41,069 bases of DNA, taken from Candidatus Sulfopaludibacter sp. SbA3 (GTDB lineage: Bacteria > Acidobacteriota > Terriglobia > Bryobacterales > Bryobacteraceae). The translations under genes and the position numbers were made by a program. Under the pieces are notes generated by a model. The model saw nothing but the letters and a program-made list of their open reading frames with translations. It did no database searches and was not told the origin of the DNA. The DNA lies in contig CAMDED010000061.1 in NCBI GenBank assembly GCA_945893365.1, positions 1-41,069 on the forward strand, written 5' to 3'. Shown here piece after piece: positions 7,952 to 16,040 of the stretch; the first letter of the stretch is position 1; each line of letters starts with the position of its first letter.

Positions 7952-9028
7952 ATGATTGCTCCCGGGGCGAAAGCCGGAATCGCCGGCTGGCTGGAAGAGA
8001 GGCTGGGACTCTCGGCGATCCGCGAGTTTGCCTCGCACAAGACCGTCCCGGTGCATTCCGCCACGGTATGGTACTACTTCGGCGGAATCACCCTGTTCCT
8101 GTTCATCATCCAAGTGCTGACCGGGATGTTGCTGCTCCTGTACTATCGCCCTACCCCGGCGGAGGCGTACGAGAGCGTCCAATTCATCGTGACCCGCGTG
8201 GAGTTTGGCTGGCTGGTGCGGTCCGTCCATAGCTGGTCCGCCAACCTGATGATCCTGGCCGCGTTCATCCACATGTTCAGCGTGGTGTTTCTGCACGCCT
8301 ACCGCAAGCCGCGGGAACTGGCATGGCTAAGCGGACTGGCACTGCTCGGACTGGCGATGGCCTTCGGGTTCTCGGGATACCTGCTCCCGTGGAACAAGGT
8401 CTCGTACTTCGCCACCAAGGTGGGGACGGATATGGCGGCGAGCGTGCCGGTTATCGGCGAGGCGCTGGCGCGTTTCCTGCGAGGCGGCGACGAAGTGGGC
8501 GGCGCGACGCTGACGAGGTTCTTCGGCTTCCACGTAGCGGTCCTTCCGGGCATCACAACCATGCTGCTCGTGGTGCATTTGGCTCTGGTGCAGAAGGCGG
8601 GCATGAGCACTCCGCCGTGGCTCGCCGCGGACAAGATCCGGTCCATGAAATTCTTCCCGAACTTCTTCCTGCGGGAACTCATGGCTTGGTACGCCGCATT
8701 GGGCGTGTTGGGCTCGCTCGCGGCCTTATTCCCGTGGGACCTTGGCGAAAAAGCCGACCCGTTCGCATCCGCCCCGGCTGGCATCCGGCCGGAATGGTAC
8801 TTCCTGGCCCCGTTCTACACGCTGAAACTGGTGCCGGCGCACGTGTGGAAGTTTGAGGGCGAGTTGGTGGGCCTGCTCGGTTTCGCGCTGCTCGCCGTTT
8901 TCTGGGTGCTGCTGCCCTTCTGGGGGGTCACCAAGGAAGGCATGGTTCGGACGCGATGGGTAACCGGCGCTGGAGTGGCGTTGCTTTCCTACCTGGTGAC
9001 CTTCTCGCTGATGGGGTACTTCAAATGA
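7952..9028 (+). CDS. cytochrome b (b6-type N-terminus joined to the PEWY-containing C-terminal part)
   Basis: A 358-residue integral membrane subunit, the quinol-oxidising core of the complex. The heme-ligand pairs are His93/His107 (13 residues between) and His194/His209 (14 residues between). The 14-residue gap in the second pair is the b6-type spacing rather than the mitochondrial 13. The Qo-site motif PEWY is at 280-283. About seven or eight membrane helices are visible, and the b6 and subunit-IV-like parts are one polypeptide. A GGGGGACC stretch just before ATG 7952 serves as ribosome site. Its stop overlaps the start of the multiheme cytochrome gene (ATGA, 9025-9028), so the products are made together. 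Confidence 0.94.
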   Translation: MIAPGAKAGIAGWLEERLGLSAIREFASHKTVPVHSATVWYYFGGITLFLFIIQVLTGMLLLLYYRPTPAEAYESVQFIVTRVEFGWLVRSVHSWSANLMILAAFIHMFSVVFLHAYRKPRELAWLSGLALLGLAMAFGFSGYLLPWNKVSYFATKVGTDMAASVPVIGEALARFLRGGDEVGGATLTRFFGFHVAVLPGITTMLLVVHLALVQKAGMSTPPWLAADKIRSMKFFPNFFLRELMAWYAALGVLGSLAALFPWDLGEKADPFASAPAGIRPEWYFLAPFYTLKLVPAHVWKFEGELVGLLGFALLAVFWVLLPFWGVTKEGMVRTRWVTGAGVALLSYLVTFSLMGYFK

Positions 9029-10269
9029 GAACCATCGTGCTGGCGATTCTGGCTTGCGCGTCCGCCCTGGCCGCGGACACTTGTGTCGAGTGCCACTCCG
9101 TGTTGGAGGGACCTTTACAGAAGCCGGCTGCGCTTTTCCCCAAGCAGGACGTGCATGCGCGCCACAACTTCACCTGCGTCGACTGCCATGGGGGGGACCC
9201 AACTCAGACGGACCCCGACGCCTCGATGAACAAGGCCAAGGGCTTCAAGCGCGGCCTCAACCGGACGAGTATCCCGGCGCTCTGCGCCAAGTGCCACAGC
9301 GACGCCAACCTGATGCACAAGTTTGCGCCGCAGCAGCGAGTCGACCAATACGCGCAATATCAGACGAGCGTGCACGGCAAGCTGCTGGCCAAGGGCGACG
9401 ACACCGTCGCCACCTGCGTCGACTGCCACAGCGTGCATGATATCCGCGAAGTGAAAGACGGCAACTCCCCCGTCCACCCGCTGCGGCTGCCGGAAACGTG
9501 CGCGCGCTGCCATAGCGACGCGGAGCTAATGACGAAGCACAAGATCAAGTCAGACCAGTTCGCCGAATACCGCACGAGCGTCCACTGGGAGGCGTTGGCG
9601 AAGCGTGGCGACTTGTCGGCTCCCAGTTGCGCCTCGTGCCACGGCAACCACGGCGCGACCCCGCCGGCGGTGAGTTCGGTCGCGGCGGTGTGCGGTACCT
9701 GCCACGTCCTGTACGAGAACCTGTACAACAAGAGCCCGCACCAGCCTGTGTTCTCCAGTATGGGCGCGGGAGGATGCACCGTGTGCCACGGCGCCCACGC
9801 GATCCAGCATCCGGGACCTTCCATGCTGGCGGGGGAAAATGCGGTCTGCGCGCAGTGCCACGATGCCGCGTCGAACGGCGGGGCGGAAGCGATCAAGATG
9901 GCGGTCGCCATCGACAAACTGAGCGCCGAACTGGAGCGCGCGGGCGGGCTGCTCGAGAAGGCGCGAAGCGCCGGCATGGAAGTATCCGAGGCCCAGATGA
10001 AGCATGGAGAGGGCAAAGAGGCCCTGCTCAAGGCGCGAGTGGCGGTGCATGCGTTCCGCGCGGCGCCTGTGGAGAACGCGGCCAACGCCGGGATGGCGAT
10101 CGCCGCGGAGACCCTGAAGGCCGGCGAGCAGGCGCTCAAGGAGAGGGACAGCCGCCGCGTCGGATTGGCGTTATCTTTGATTACCATCCTGATAACGCTG
10201 GCCGGATTGTGGATGGCAATTCGAGTGAAGGACTCGCAAGGCGAGGCGGCTGGCCCCGCCAGGAGGTGA
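9025..10269 (+). CDS. nine-heme c-type cytochrome with C-terminal membrane anchor
   Basis: A 414-residue exported cytochrome. A short signal peptide ([17 protein letters not shown]) precedes nine CXXCH motifs: CVECH (20-24), CVDCH, CAKCH, CVDCH, CARCH, CASCH, CGTCH, CTVCH and CAQCH, all within the first 290 residues or so. A helical Ala/Glu-rich segment without hemes follows (about 295-375), then one membrane helix ([20 protein letters not shown]) near the C-terminus that would anchor the hemes on the outer face. Placed right after cytochrome b, it is likely to replace cytochrome c1 as the electron acceptor from the Rieske protein (inference). The start at 9025 is fixed by the 4-base overlap and the signal peptide. 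Confidence 0.92.
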   Translation: MRTIVLAILACASALAADTCVECHSVLEGPLQKPAALFPKQDVHARHNFTCVDCHGGDPTQTDPDASMNKAKGFKRGLNRTSIPALCAKCHSDANLMHKFAPQQRVDQYAQYQTSVHGKLLAKGDDTVATCVDCHSVHDIREVKDGNSPVHPLRLPETCARCHSDAELMTKHKIKSDQFAEYRTSVHWEALAKRGDLSAPSCASCHGNHGATPPAVSSVAAVCGTCHVLYENLYNKSPHQPVFSSMGAGGCTVCHGAHAIQHPGPSMLAGENAVCAQCHDAASNGGAEAIKMAVAIDKLSAELERAGGLLEKARSAGMEVSEAQMKHGEGKEALLKARVAVHAFRAAPVENAANAGMAIAAETLKAGEQALKERDSRRVGLALSLITILITLAGLWMAIRVKDSQGEAAGPARR

Positions 10270-10271
10270 GC

Positions 10272-11375
10272 ATGCGGACGGTATTTGCGTTTCTGCTGCT
10301 GACGGCCGCGGCGTGGAGCGCTCCCTGGGAATCTCCGGCGAGCGCGGAGATCTGCGGACGCTGCCACCGGTCGATTCACGAGGCTTGGAAGGTTTCCACC
10401 CATGCCGCGGCTACGGAAAATCGCTTGTTCCAGGACGCTCTGGAAATGGCGGAGGCGGATTTCGGCGCGCAAGCCAGACGGATCTGCCTGACGTGCCATG
10501 CTCCTGTCGCCGTGCAGACAGGCGACCTGGGGCTGAGCAGGAAGGTGAGCTGGGAAGGCGTGACCTGCGACTTCTGCCACTCGGTGCGGCATGTATCCGT
10601 GGACGGGCCGAATCCAAAAGCCGACGTGGTGTTCTCGCTCATAAAGACAGGACCGCTCAAGGGCGTTACGCCCGTGGGGCACCAAGCCGAATTCTCCGAT
10701 GTCCATACCTCGTCTACCATCTGCGCGCCTTGTCACGAATACCGCAATACTCTGGGCCTGCAGGTGTTGACAACCTGGTCGGAGTGGAAGAACAGCCGCT
10801 ATGCGAAAGAGGGGAAGGAGTGCCAGTCCTGCCACATGTCGCGAGTGGCCGGGAACGTGGTCGATCCCAGGATCAAGCGCACGACTCAGGCAAAGGTAAA
10901 CCTCCACTCCATGCCAGGCAGTCACTCGCTCGACCAACTGACCAGTGTACTGCGGGCGAACTTGTCCACGGCTCGCGATGGGGACAAATTGAAGGTGGTG
11001 ATCGATCTCGTCAACCAGGGTGCGGGGCACTCTTTTCCGACGGGTTCGCCGCTGCGCCACTTGGTGCTGGAAGTAAGGGCCGATACATACGACGGCCGGC
11101 ATTTCAAGCAAGAACGGGTTTACGCGCGCAAGGTGGCCGATCAACACGGTACGGTCATCCAGCGCGAACATTTCGCCTTCGTGAAGGGGGCGAAGGTGGT
11201 TTCCGACACCCGTCTCTCCGCGGGCGAAAGGCGGACGGAAACGTTTGAGTTTCCGGTGCCGGCGGGGAACCAAGTGCAGGTGAAAGCTACCTTCTGGTAC
11301 TACTATTCCCCGCTGGCAAGAACGGAATCGCAGAAGCGGATCACGTTCCTGACAATCAACCGGTTAGTGAAATGA
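10272..11375 (+). CDS. five-heme c-type cytochrome (cytochrome c554-like) with C-terminal beta domain
   Basis: A 367-residue periplasmic protein with signal peptide MRTVFAFLLLTAAAWSA. It has five CXXCH motifs (CGRCH at 28-32, CLTCH, CDFCH, CAPCH, CQSCH). The arrangement resembles the cytochrome c554 family of multiheme proteins. The last 150 residues or so hold no heme site but carry a VNQGAGHSFPTGSPLRH segment, a recurrent motif of the beta-rich C-terminal domain in multiheme proteins. AGGAGG (10261-10266) precedes ATG 10272, and only two bases separate it from the nine-heme gene. It is probably the soluble electron carrier or terminal donor for the complex. The terminal acceptor is not encoded in the window. 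Confidence 0.9.
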   Translation: MRTVFAFLLLTAAAWSAPWESPASAEICGRCHRSIHEAWKVSTHAAATENRLFQDALEMAEADFGAQARRICLTCHAPVAVQTGDLGLSRKVSWEGVTCDFCHSVRHVSVDGPNPKADVVFSLIKTGPLKGVTPVGHQAEFSDVHTSSTICAPCHEYRNTLGLQVLTTWSEWKNSRYAKEGKECQSCHMSRVAGNVVDPRIKRTTQAKVNLHSMPGSHSLDQLTSVLRANLSTARDGDKLKVVIDLVNQGAGHSFPTGSPLRHLVLEVRADTYDGRHFKQERVYARKVADQHGTVIQREHFAFVKGAKVVSDTRLSAGERRTETFEFPVPAGNQVQVKATFWYYYSPLARTESQKRITFLTINRLVK

Positions 11376-11403
11376 TGACGAGCCGCTTGCGGACTGCGTG
11401 ATG

Positions 11404-11449
11404 ACCGGCTTTGCCGGTGCGCTGTGTGAGGCGCTTGCCGGCGCTTCAC
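11404..11449 (+). terminator. tandem hairpins after the cytochrome operon
   Basis: ACCGGC-TTT-GCCGGT (11404-11418) and GTGAG-GCGC...GCGC-TTCAC (11426-11449) are two adjacent stem-loops just downstream of the five-heme gene. Neither is followed by a clear T-run, so they may slow or terminate transcription or protect the 3' end. Confidence 0.45.
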
Positions 11450-11497
11450 GCCGCTTCTGCGACACAGCTATTTAGGACGGGCAAGGGGAGGCCCGAG

Positions 11498-11829
11498 TCA
11501 AATCGCAATCAATGTCAGGCCGTCGAGATGTTCAAAATCGCGATAATCCGCAGTCACAAGAGCCAGGTCCCAGCGTCTCGCTGCCGCTGCCACCCATGCA
11601 TCGGCGACCGTAAGCGGCCGGCCTGCGATACGGCTCTCGGACATGATATCGGCCCACGCCGTACAAGTATCCTCATCGGGAGCAGCGTGGTGAAAAAGAT
11701 CGATGTGACGTATCAACGTTGAGCGGCGCTCTGATGCCCGTCGATAATGCCGAAGCGCTTCTTGTGGAGCGTATGATCCGGCTTGAAGAGAATCGATACA
11801 ACGTTGGTGTCGAGGAGCAGGAGTCTCAT
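11498..11829 (-). pseudogene. broken PIN-domain (VapC-type) toxin
   Basis: ATG 11829 opens MRLLLLDTNVVSILFKPDHT then LHKKRFGIIDGHQ, the classic N-terminus of a PIN ribonuclease with the first metal-binding Asp (LLDTNV). After about 36 codons the frame ends in TGA. A different frame then gives RHIDLFHHAAPDEDTCTAWA and later AGRPLTVADAWVAAAARRWD and LALVTADYRDFEHLDGL, the C-terminal half with the remaining acidic residues. About 25 central residues (the E-containing helix region) are gone and the two halves are out of frame, so an active toxin is unlikely. The start overlaps the stop of the upstream antitoxin by ATGA (11826-11829). Confidence 0.8.
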
Positions 11830-12005
11830 TGAGACCGTGCGGGAGTCTGGCGGCGGATCTGCTGAATCAGCCCGCGAAAAACGTCGGCCTCTTCTGGATT
11901 GCCGGGGTCGTCCTGGTAGGGCAGCGACGACAACGGAGGCTTGGATCCCGGGATCGGGACTGCCCGTTCCGGCAAGCTTCGGGGATCGACGACGACGTTG
12001 GCCAC
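11826..12005 (-). CDS. small antitoxin-like protein upstream of the PIN remnant
   Basis: A 59-residue frame from GTG 12005 (VANVVVDPRSLPERAVPIPG and on, ending RRQTPARSQ). It has no domain I can name. Support comes from position and overlap: it ends in the ATGA that starts the PIN toxin remnant, as VapB-type antitoxins do, and the Pro/Ser-rich middle and Arg-rich end are compatible with a small disordered neutralising protein. An antitoxin role is an inference from arrangement. The frame itself is intact while its toxin is not. Confidence 0.55.
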   Translation of the reverse strand: MANVVVDPRSLPERAVPIPGSKPPLSSLPYQDDPGNPEEADVFRGLIQQIRRQTPARSQ

Positions 12006-12039
12006 ACCTGCATTCTACCTTAAGACGCGGGACGCGAAC

Positions 12040-12213
12040 TCAGACCGTTGGATCACAAACCGGCCACGCAGTTGGGAGTTCGTCCTGAGTCCGGCGCCCG
12101 CGAAAACAAGGTGGAAGTGGCCGGCCTTTGAGTACCGGGACAGTCGGCTTCTGAACATCGGCTGGCAGCGCGTGGAAGAGTTCCCAGAATCGCCTTTTGG
12201 CGACGGACTTCAT
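12040..12213 (-). pseudogene. truncated RelE/ParE-like toxin remnant
   Basis: ATG 12213 overlaps the antitoxin stop (ATGA, 12210-12213). The first 22 residues, MKSVAKRRFWELFHALPADV then QK, look like the start of the small RelE/ParE-superfamily toxins found after this type of antitoxin. The rest (PTVPVLKGRPLPPCFRGRRT and on to 57 residues) is Pro/Arg-rich and unlike the expected beta-sheet core (the VRVG-x-HYRA region); I could not find that core in the other two frames. The gene is therefore probably truncated or rearranged. Confidence 0.6.
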
Positions 12214-12422
12214 TTCGATGGTGGCCAGTCACGAAGGAGACCCTCTTTGGATTCCCTTTCGGCTTCTTCAAAAAGAAAATCGAGCTTGCCGGAACTGGTA
12301 TCGCTGTCCAATTGCTGGTCCCAGCGCTGCTGCTCACGTTCGCGGACCCATCCCGCAATACGGCGGAATTCTTCGGGTCCCAAGCGGTCGATTGCTTCCT
12401 CGATCTCCTCAACCCGGCTCAT
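12210..12422 (-). CDS. antitoxin of a RelE/ParE-type module
   Basis: A 70-residue acidic, helical protein (MSRVEEIEEAIDRLGPEEFR then RIAGWVREREQQRWDQQLDS, ending FEEAERESKEGLLRDWPPSK). This sequence pattern is typical of small addiction-module antitoxins in soil bacteria: an N-terminal helix with LGPEEF, a WDQQLDxD centre and an LLRDWPP tail. The frame is intact and overlaps the toxin start by 4 bases. It is probably a functional antitoxin left without its toxin. The name and fold are by family resemblance only. Confidence 0.75.
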   Translation of the reverse strand: MSRVEEIEEAIDRLGPEEFRRIAGWVREREQQRWDQQLDSDTSSGKLDFLFEEAERESKEGLLRDWPPSK

Positions 12423-12808
12423 GTCCGAAGTCTAGCATCGCGACGTTCTCATTCGCCACGAGCCTGCACTACAAATTGGCCGTCGAACCCTACGCGTTGA
12501 GTGAGGCCACGCGGGCCGGAACTCCTGTGCCGGGAAGTTGGCCCGTGCCTGCACGAATTGCGAACGAGCGACTGCGGATCGTGAAGTTTGGGCTTTTGAC
12601 GTCGCGCTGTCGCGCCAGTCCCAAGAAAGACGAATACGTTCGCGGCGGCTGCGGCGGCTTTCTAGCCCGTCCTTCCGGCCCCTTTCCGAACGCTTCGCCA
12701 AACTCGGTGGCGCCGCGCAACCTCGTGCCTCGCCGCCGTTCGGCTCAGCCGTCGGCTTACGAAATAGATCCGATACAATGGTTCGTACCAATTCATGAGA
12801 CACCGCAG
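12423..12808. other. intergenic region upstream of rpiB
   Basis: There is no credible gene here. Open frames exist on both strands but show no family likeness. TACAAT at 12774-12779 is a fair -10 box for the rpiB operon, with transcription starting about 12786, but no good -35 box stands at 16-18 bp. No Shine-Dalgarno sequence precedes GTG 12809. Confidence 0.5.
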
Positions 12809-13420
12809 GTGAGGCAGGTCGTTACAGAGAGTGACATCCCCGCGTCGGGGGAGTTGAAAGTTCCTCTGGGAACCATCGTGACGCCGTCAGCCCGCGACCT
12901 CGCCATCACCCGGGGTGTGCTTATTTCCCAGTTGCCGGCCGAACAGATTTCATCGGCCGCACCGCCGGAGAAGACCGTGGCCCTCGGCGCGGACCATGGC
13001 GGCTTCCAGATGAAAGAGCTGATCAAACCCGTTTTCGCGGAGTTCGGCCTGACCGTGCGTGACATTGGCGTTTACGACGAAAAGCCTGTCGATTACCCGG
13101 ATATCGCCCTCCAGGTCGCCGAGCTCGTCGCCGCGGGCGGCGCCCGGCGAGGCGTCATCGTGGATGGCGCCGGCATCGGTTCAGCCATGGCTGCGAACAA
13201 AGTTCCCGGCGTCCGCGCAGCTCTATGCTATGATAAGTCTTCCGCGAAAAATAGCCGGGAACATAATGATTCCAATGTCCTTACCTTGGGCGGAAAGCTG
13301 TTCACCCGAACCCAGGCCGAGGACGTCCTGCGGGTTTGGCTTTCGACGCCGTTCGGCGGAGGCAGGCATCAGGCCCGCATCGACAAGATCATCCAAATCG
13401 AGCGGAAATACGCCAAATGA
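12809..13420 (+). CDS. rpiB: RpiB-type sugar-phosphate isomerase with 54-residue N-terminal extension
   Basis: The C-terminal 149 residues match RpiB (ribose-5-phosphate isomerase B/LacAB family): [49 protein letters not shown] and [12 protein letters not shown]. The His of REHNDSN is kept. The catalytic Cys of E. coli RpiB (Cys66 in ICGTG) is replaced by Asp119 in VDGAG, so the chemistry or substrate may differ. The first 54 residues ([14 protein letters not shown] and [16 protein letters not shown]) are not part of RpiB. A TP-x-AR-type segment like this is, from memory, found in some microcompartment-associated enzymes. Start GTG 12809 is the only in-frame option after a stop-free but unrelated stretch; no ribosome site supports it strongly. 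It overlaps deoC by ATGA. Confidence 0.85.
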   Translation: MRQVVTESDIPASGELKVPLGTIVTPSARDLAITRGVLISQLPAEQISSAAPPEKTVALGADHGGFQMKELIKPVFAEFGLTVRDIGVYDEKPVDYPDIALQVAELVAAGGARRGVIVDGAGIGSAMAANKVPGVRAALCYDKSSAKNSREHNDSNVLTLGGKLFTRTQAEDVLRVWLSTPFGGGRHQARIDKIIQIERKYAK

Positions 13421-14295
13421 CCGCCGCGGAGCTGGAACAACTCGTCGAGCAAATCGGACAGGAAATCCTCGCCCGCGTGGACCGTCCCGCGCTCCGGAAG
13501 GCCGAGGGGCTGGGCGTTCCCGATCAGGTCTGCCCCGGGTGCACGCAGCGCTGCGTTCAGACCTGCGCGGCAAAAACTAAGGAAATCGTGTCCTGCGGCG
13601 CCGACCGCGTGTCTGCGAGCGACAAACTGACAAAGGTCGATTCCGCCATCGCATCTCTCATCGATCACACCATTCTGCGCGCGGACGCCACCCGTGAAGA
13701 CGTCGTCAAGGTCTCCCGTGAAGCTCGACAGTACAACTTCGCCAGCGTGTGCGTGAATCCCTACTGGGTCCCGCTCGTTGCCTCGGAACTTGCCGGATCG
13801 CCGGTTAGGGTCTGCACCGTCGTCGGCTTTCCGCTCGGGGCCACCAGCACGGAATCGAAAGTCGCCGAGACGGAGCAGGCCATTCGCGTCGGCGCGCACG
13901 AAATCGATATGGTGCTCAACGTCGGGGCTCTTCGCTCGGGCGACCATGAAGCCGTCAAGCTCGATATTAAGGCCGTCGTGGATGCGGCCCATCGCTCCGG
14001 CGCAATCGTGAAAGTGATTCTTGAGACGGCGCTCCTTGACGACAACCAGAAAGCCGTCGCGTGCACGCTATGCAAGATGGCCGGCGCGGATTTCGTGAAA
14101 ACTTCCACGGGCTTCTCAACCGCCGGGGCGACCGCTCACGACGTGGCCCTGATGCGTTCGATCGTCGGGCCCGGGATCGGCGTCAAAGCCGCGGGCGGCA
14201 TTCGTACGCTGGAAGATCTCAGAAAGATGGCCGCCGCCGGGGCGAATCGCATTGGAGCGAGCGCGAGCGTAAAGATCGTGCAGGCCGCCCAATGA
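13417..14295 (+). CDS. deoC: deoxyribose-phosphate aldolase with encapsulation-peptide-like N-terminus and Cys cluster
   Basis: The core (from about residue 72) is DERA, cleaving 2-deoxyribose 5-phosphate to glyceraldehyde 3-phosphate and acetaldehyde. The Schiff-base lysine is in [12 protein letters not shown], the second lysine in [12 protein letters not shown], and the Asp in [11 protein letters not shown]. Ahead of the core are about 70 extra residues. Residues 2-21 ([20 protein letters not shown]) form a short amphipathic helix with hydrophobic residues at 6, 9, 10, 13, 17, 18 and 21, the pattern of microcompartment encapsulation peptides. Then comes [12 protein letters not shown] (Cys39, 42, 46, 50), a possible metal or Fe-S site. 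Together with RpiB this is the enzyme pair of sugar-phosphate-utilising (SPU) microcompartment loci. No shell gene lies in the window. Overlaps on both sides are ATGA. Confidence 0.9.
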   Translation: MTAAELEQLVEQIGQEILARVDRPALRKAEGLGVPDQVCPGCTQRCVQTCAAKTKEIVSCGADRVSASDKLTKVDSAIASLIDHTILRADATREDVVKVSREARQYNFASVCVNPYWVPLVASELAGSPVRVCTVVGFPLGATSTESKVAETEQAIRVGAHEIDMVLNVGALRSGDHEAVKLDIKAVVDAAHRSGAIVKVILETALLDDNQKAVACTLCKMAGADFVKTSTGFSTAGATAHDVALMRSIVGPGIGVKAAGGIRTLEDLRKMAAAGANRIGASASVKIVQAAQ

Positions 14296-16040
14296 AGCCT
14301 GTCTCCGTCAGAAAACCGGTGCGCTTTCGCGAGCGCTCGGAAATGCTCGATTTCCTGCTCGAAGCGGCGGCGGTCACGTCACAGACGCTTGACCTTGACA
14401 AGCTTCTGGCAAGCATCGCCGAAATCGTCAAGAAGGTGCTCGATTATCAGTTGTTCGCCATCCTTCTCTTTAGCGAGCGGCGCCAGGCTCTCCGAATCCG
14501 CTATGCCGTGGGACATCGCGACGAAGTGGTCCGGAATCTTTCTCTGTCTCTCGACGAAGGCATCACAGGGGCGGCCGCCAAACAACGCCGCTCGGTGCTC
14601 GTCGCGGACGTGCTGGACGATCCCAGATACCTTAACGGACTCGACGCGGTGCGCTCCGAACTTGCCGTGCCGATGCTGGCTCGCGGAAAACTGGTGGGCG
14701 TCATCGATCTGCAATCCACGAAGCGCGGGGCTTACTCCGAATCCGACAGCACGCTCCTGCGGCTGCTTGCCTCCCGCGTGGCTGCGGCGATCGACAACGC
14801 GCGGCTCTATCGCCGGCTCGACCGGCAGAACCGCACCCTGCGCACGCTCGCGCAGCTTTCTCAGGGTTTTTCTTCTCTGATGGATCTGGATGAATTGTTG
14901 CGCAAGATCTCCGTCGCCGTCCGCCAGTTGATCGAGTACGACGCCTTCAGCATTCTGCTTGTCGATCGGGATGCCGCCGTCCTCAGGCATCGCGTGAGCT
15001 TGCGCTACGACCAGCGGGTCGAGGTGGATAATATCCCGCTCGGCAAGGGAATTACCGGGGCGGCGGCGGAATCGGGCCAGGCGGTCCGCGTCTCCGATAC
15101 GCAGCAGGACCCGCGTTACATTGCTTCGCACCCCGACATCCGTTCGGAGGTCGCCGTGCCCCTGATTGTGCAGGATCGCGTCGTAGGCGTGATGGATCTC
15201 GAAAGCGAGCACGTCAACCGCTTTACGGACGATCATATGCGCACGCTGTCCCTGCTTGCGCCGCAAATCGCGATCTCGGTTGAGAACGCCCGGCTCTATA
15301 GCGAGCTGGCCGTGCGCGAACGGCGTCTCGACGACGACCTTAAATCGGCCCGCGAGCTGCAATACATGCTGCTGCCCTCCGAGGCCCCCGCCATCGCCAA
15401 TATGGAGATCGCGACGCGTCTCAGGCCGGCCCGCGAGATCAGCGGCGACATTTACGATTTCTTTGAACACGGCGATTCGAGCGTGGCGATCGCCTTTGGC
15501 GACGTCAGTGGAAAGGGCGTGGCCGCCGCTTTGTTCGGCGCGCTCGTCAGCGGTCTGATGCGCACGATCGCGCCGCGCCGCAAAGGTCCGGCCGTGCTGA
15601 TGAAGGCGTTGAACGACGCGTTGATCGAACGCAAAGTGGAGGCCCGCTACGTCACGCTTCTGGTCATGCTTTGGAATCCGCAAACGCGGCAGTTCGTTAT
15701 GTCGAACGCGGGCGTCATGCCGCCGCTCGTACTCCGCAACGGCGAGATCCTGAAGGTCAAGGCGGAAGGCGTGCCGCTCGGCCTGCTCGACTCCTGCGAG
15801 TATGAGGAAACCGTCTTCGACGCCCGGCCCGGCGACGTAATCGTGCTCTATTCGGACGGCATCACCGATCATCTCGACGCCGCCGGCGAAGAATACGGCC
15901 GCCGGCGGCTAAACTACGTCATCAAGGCAAGCGGCGACCTCCCGGCCGAAGGAATCGTCAACGCCATTTTCGAAGACATCGACCGCTTCAACATTGAAAT
16001 GTTCGACGATCAGACGGTACTCGTGATGAGAGTGCTATGA
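14292..16040 (+). CDS. GAF-GAF-PP2C (SpoIIE/RsbU-type) serine phosphatase
   Basis: A 582-residue cytoplasmic signalling protein. It has two GAF sensor domains (about 30-175 and 200-350), a coiled helix ([20 protein letters not shown]) that links to the output, and a SpoIIE/RsbU phosphatase domain (about 375-582). Metal-binding Asp motifs are present: [27 protein letters not shown] and DDQTVLV. Such proteins dephosphorylate anti-sigma-factor antagonists in response to a ligand sensed by GAF. No partner STAS or anti-sigma gene is in the window. The start at ATG 14292 is fixed by the 4-base overlap with deoC. A possible link with sugar or lysine metabolism is suggested only by the operon. Confidence 0.92.
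   Translation: MKPVSVRKPVRFRERSEMLDFLLEAAAVTSQTLDLDKLLASIAEIVKKVLDYQLFAILLFSERRQALRIRYAVGHRDEVVRNLSLSLDEGITGAAAKQRRSVLVADVLDDPRYLNGLDAVRSELAVPMLARGKLVGVIDLQSTKRGAYSESDSTLLRLLASRVAAAIDNARLYRRLDRQNRTLRTLAQLSQGFSSLMDLDELLRKISVAVRQLIEYDAFSILLVDRDAAVLRHRVSLRYDQRVEVDNIPLGKGITGAAAESGQAVRVSDTQQDPRYIASHPDIRSEVAVPLIVQDRVVGVMDLESEHVNRFTDDHMRTLSLLAPQIAISVENARLYSELAVRERRLDDDLKSARELQYMLLPSEAPAIANMEIATRLRPAREISGDIYDFFEHGDSSVAIAFGDVSGKGVAAALFGALVSGLMRTIAPRRKGPAVLMKALNDALIERKVEARYVTLLVMLWNPQTRQFVMSNAGVMPPLVLRNGEILKVKAEGVPLGLLDSCEYEETVFDARPGDVIVLYSDGITDHLDAAGEEYGRRRLNYVIKASGDLPAEGIVNAIFEDIDRFNIEMFDDQTVLVMRVL

Noticed and set aside
9360-11273. 637-codon minus-strand open frame across the cytochrome genes
   Set aside because: It runs antisense across two well-supported heme genes and shows no domain.
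14379-15872. 497-codon minus-strand open frame
   Set aside because: Antisense of the GAF-PP2C phosphatase gene, whose motifs are clear; no start site or family likeness.
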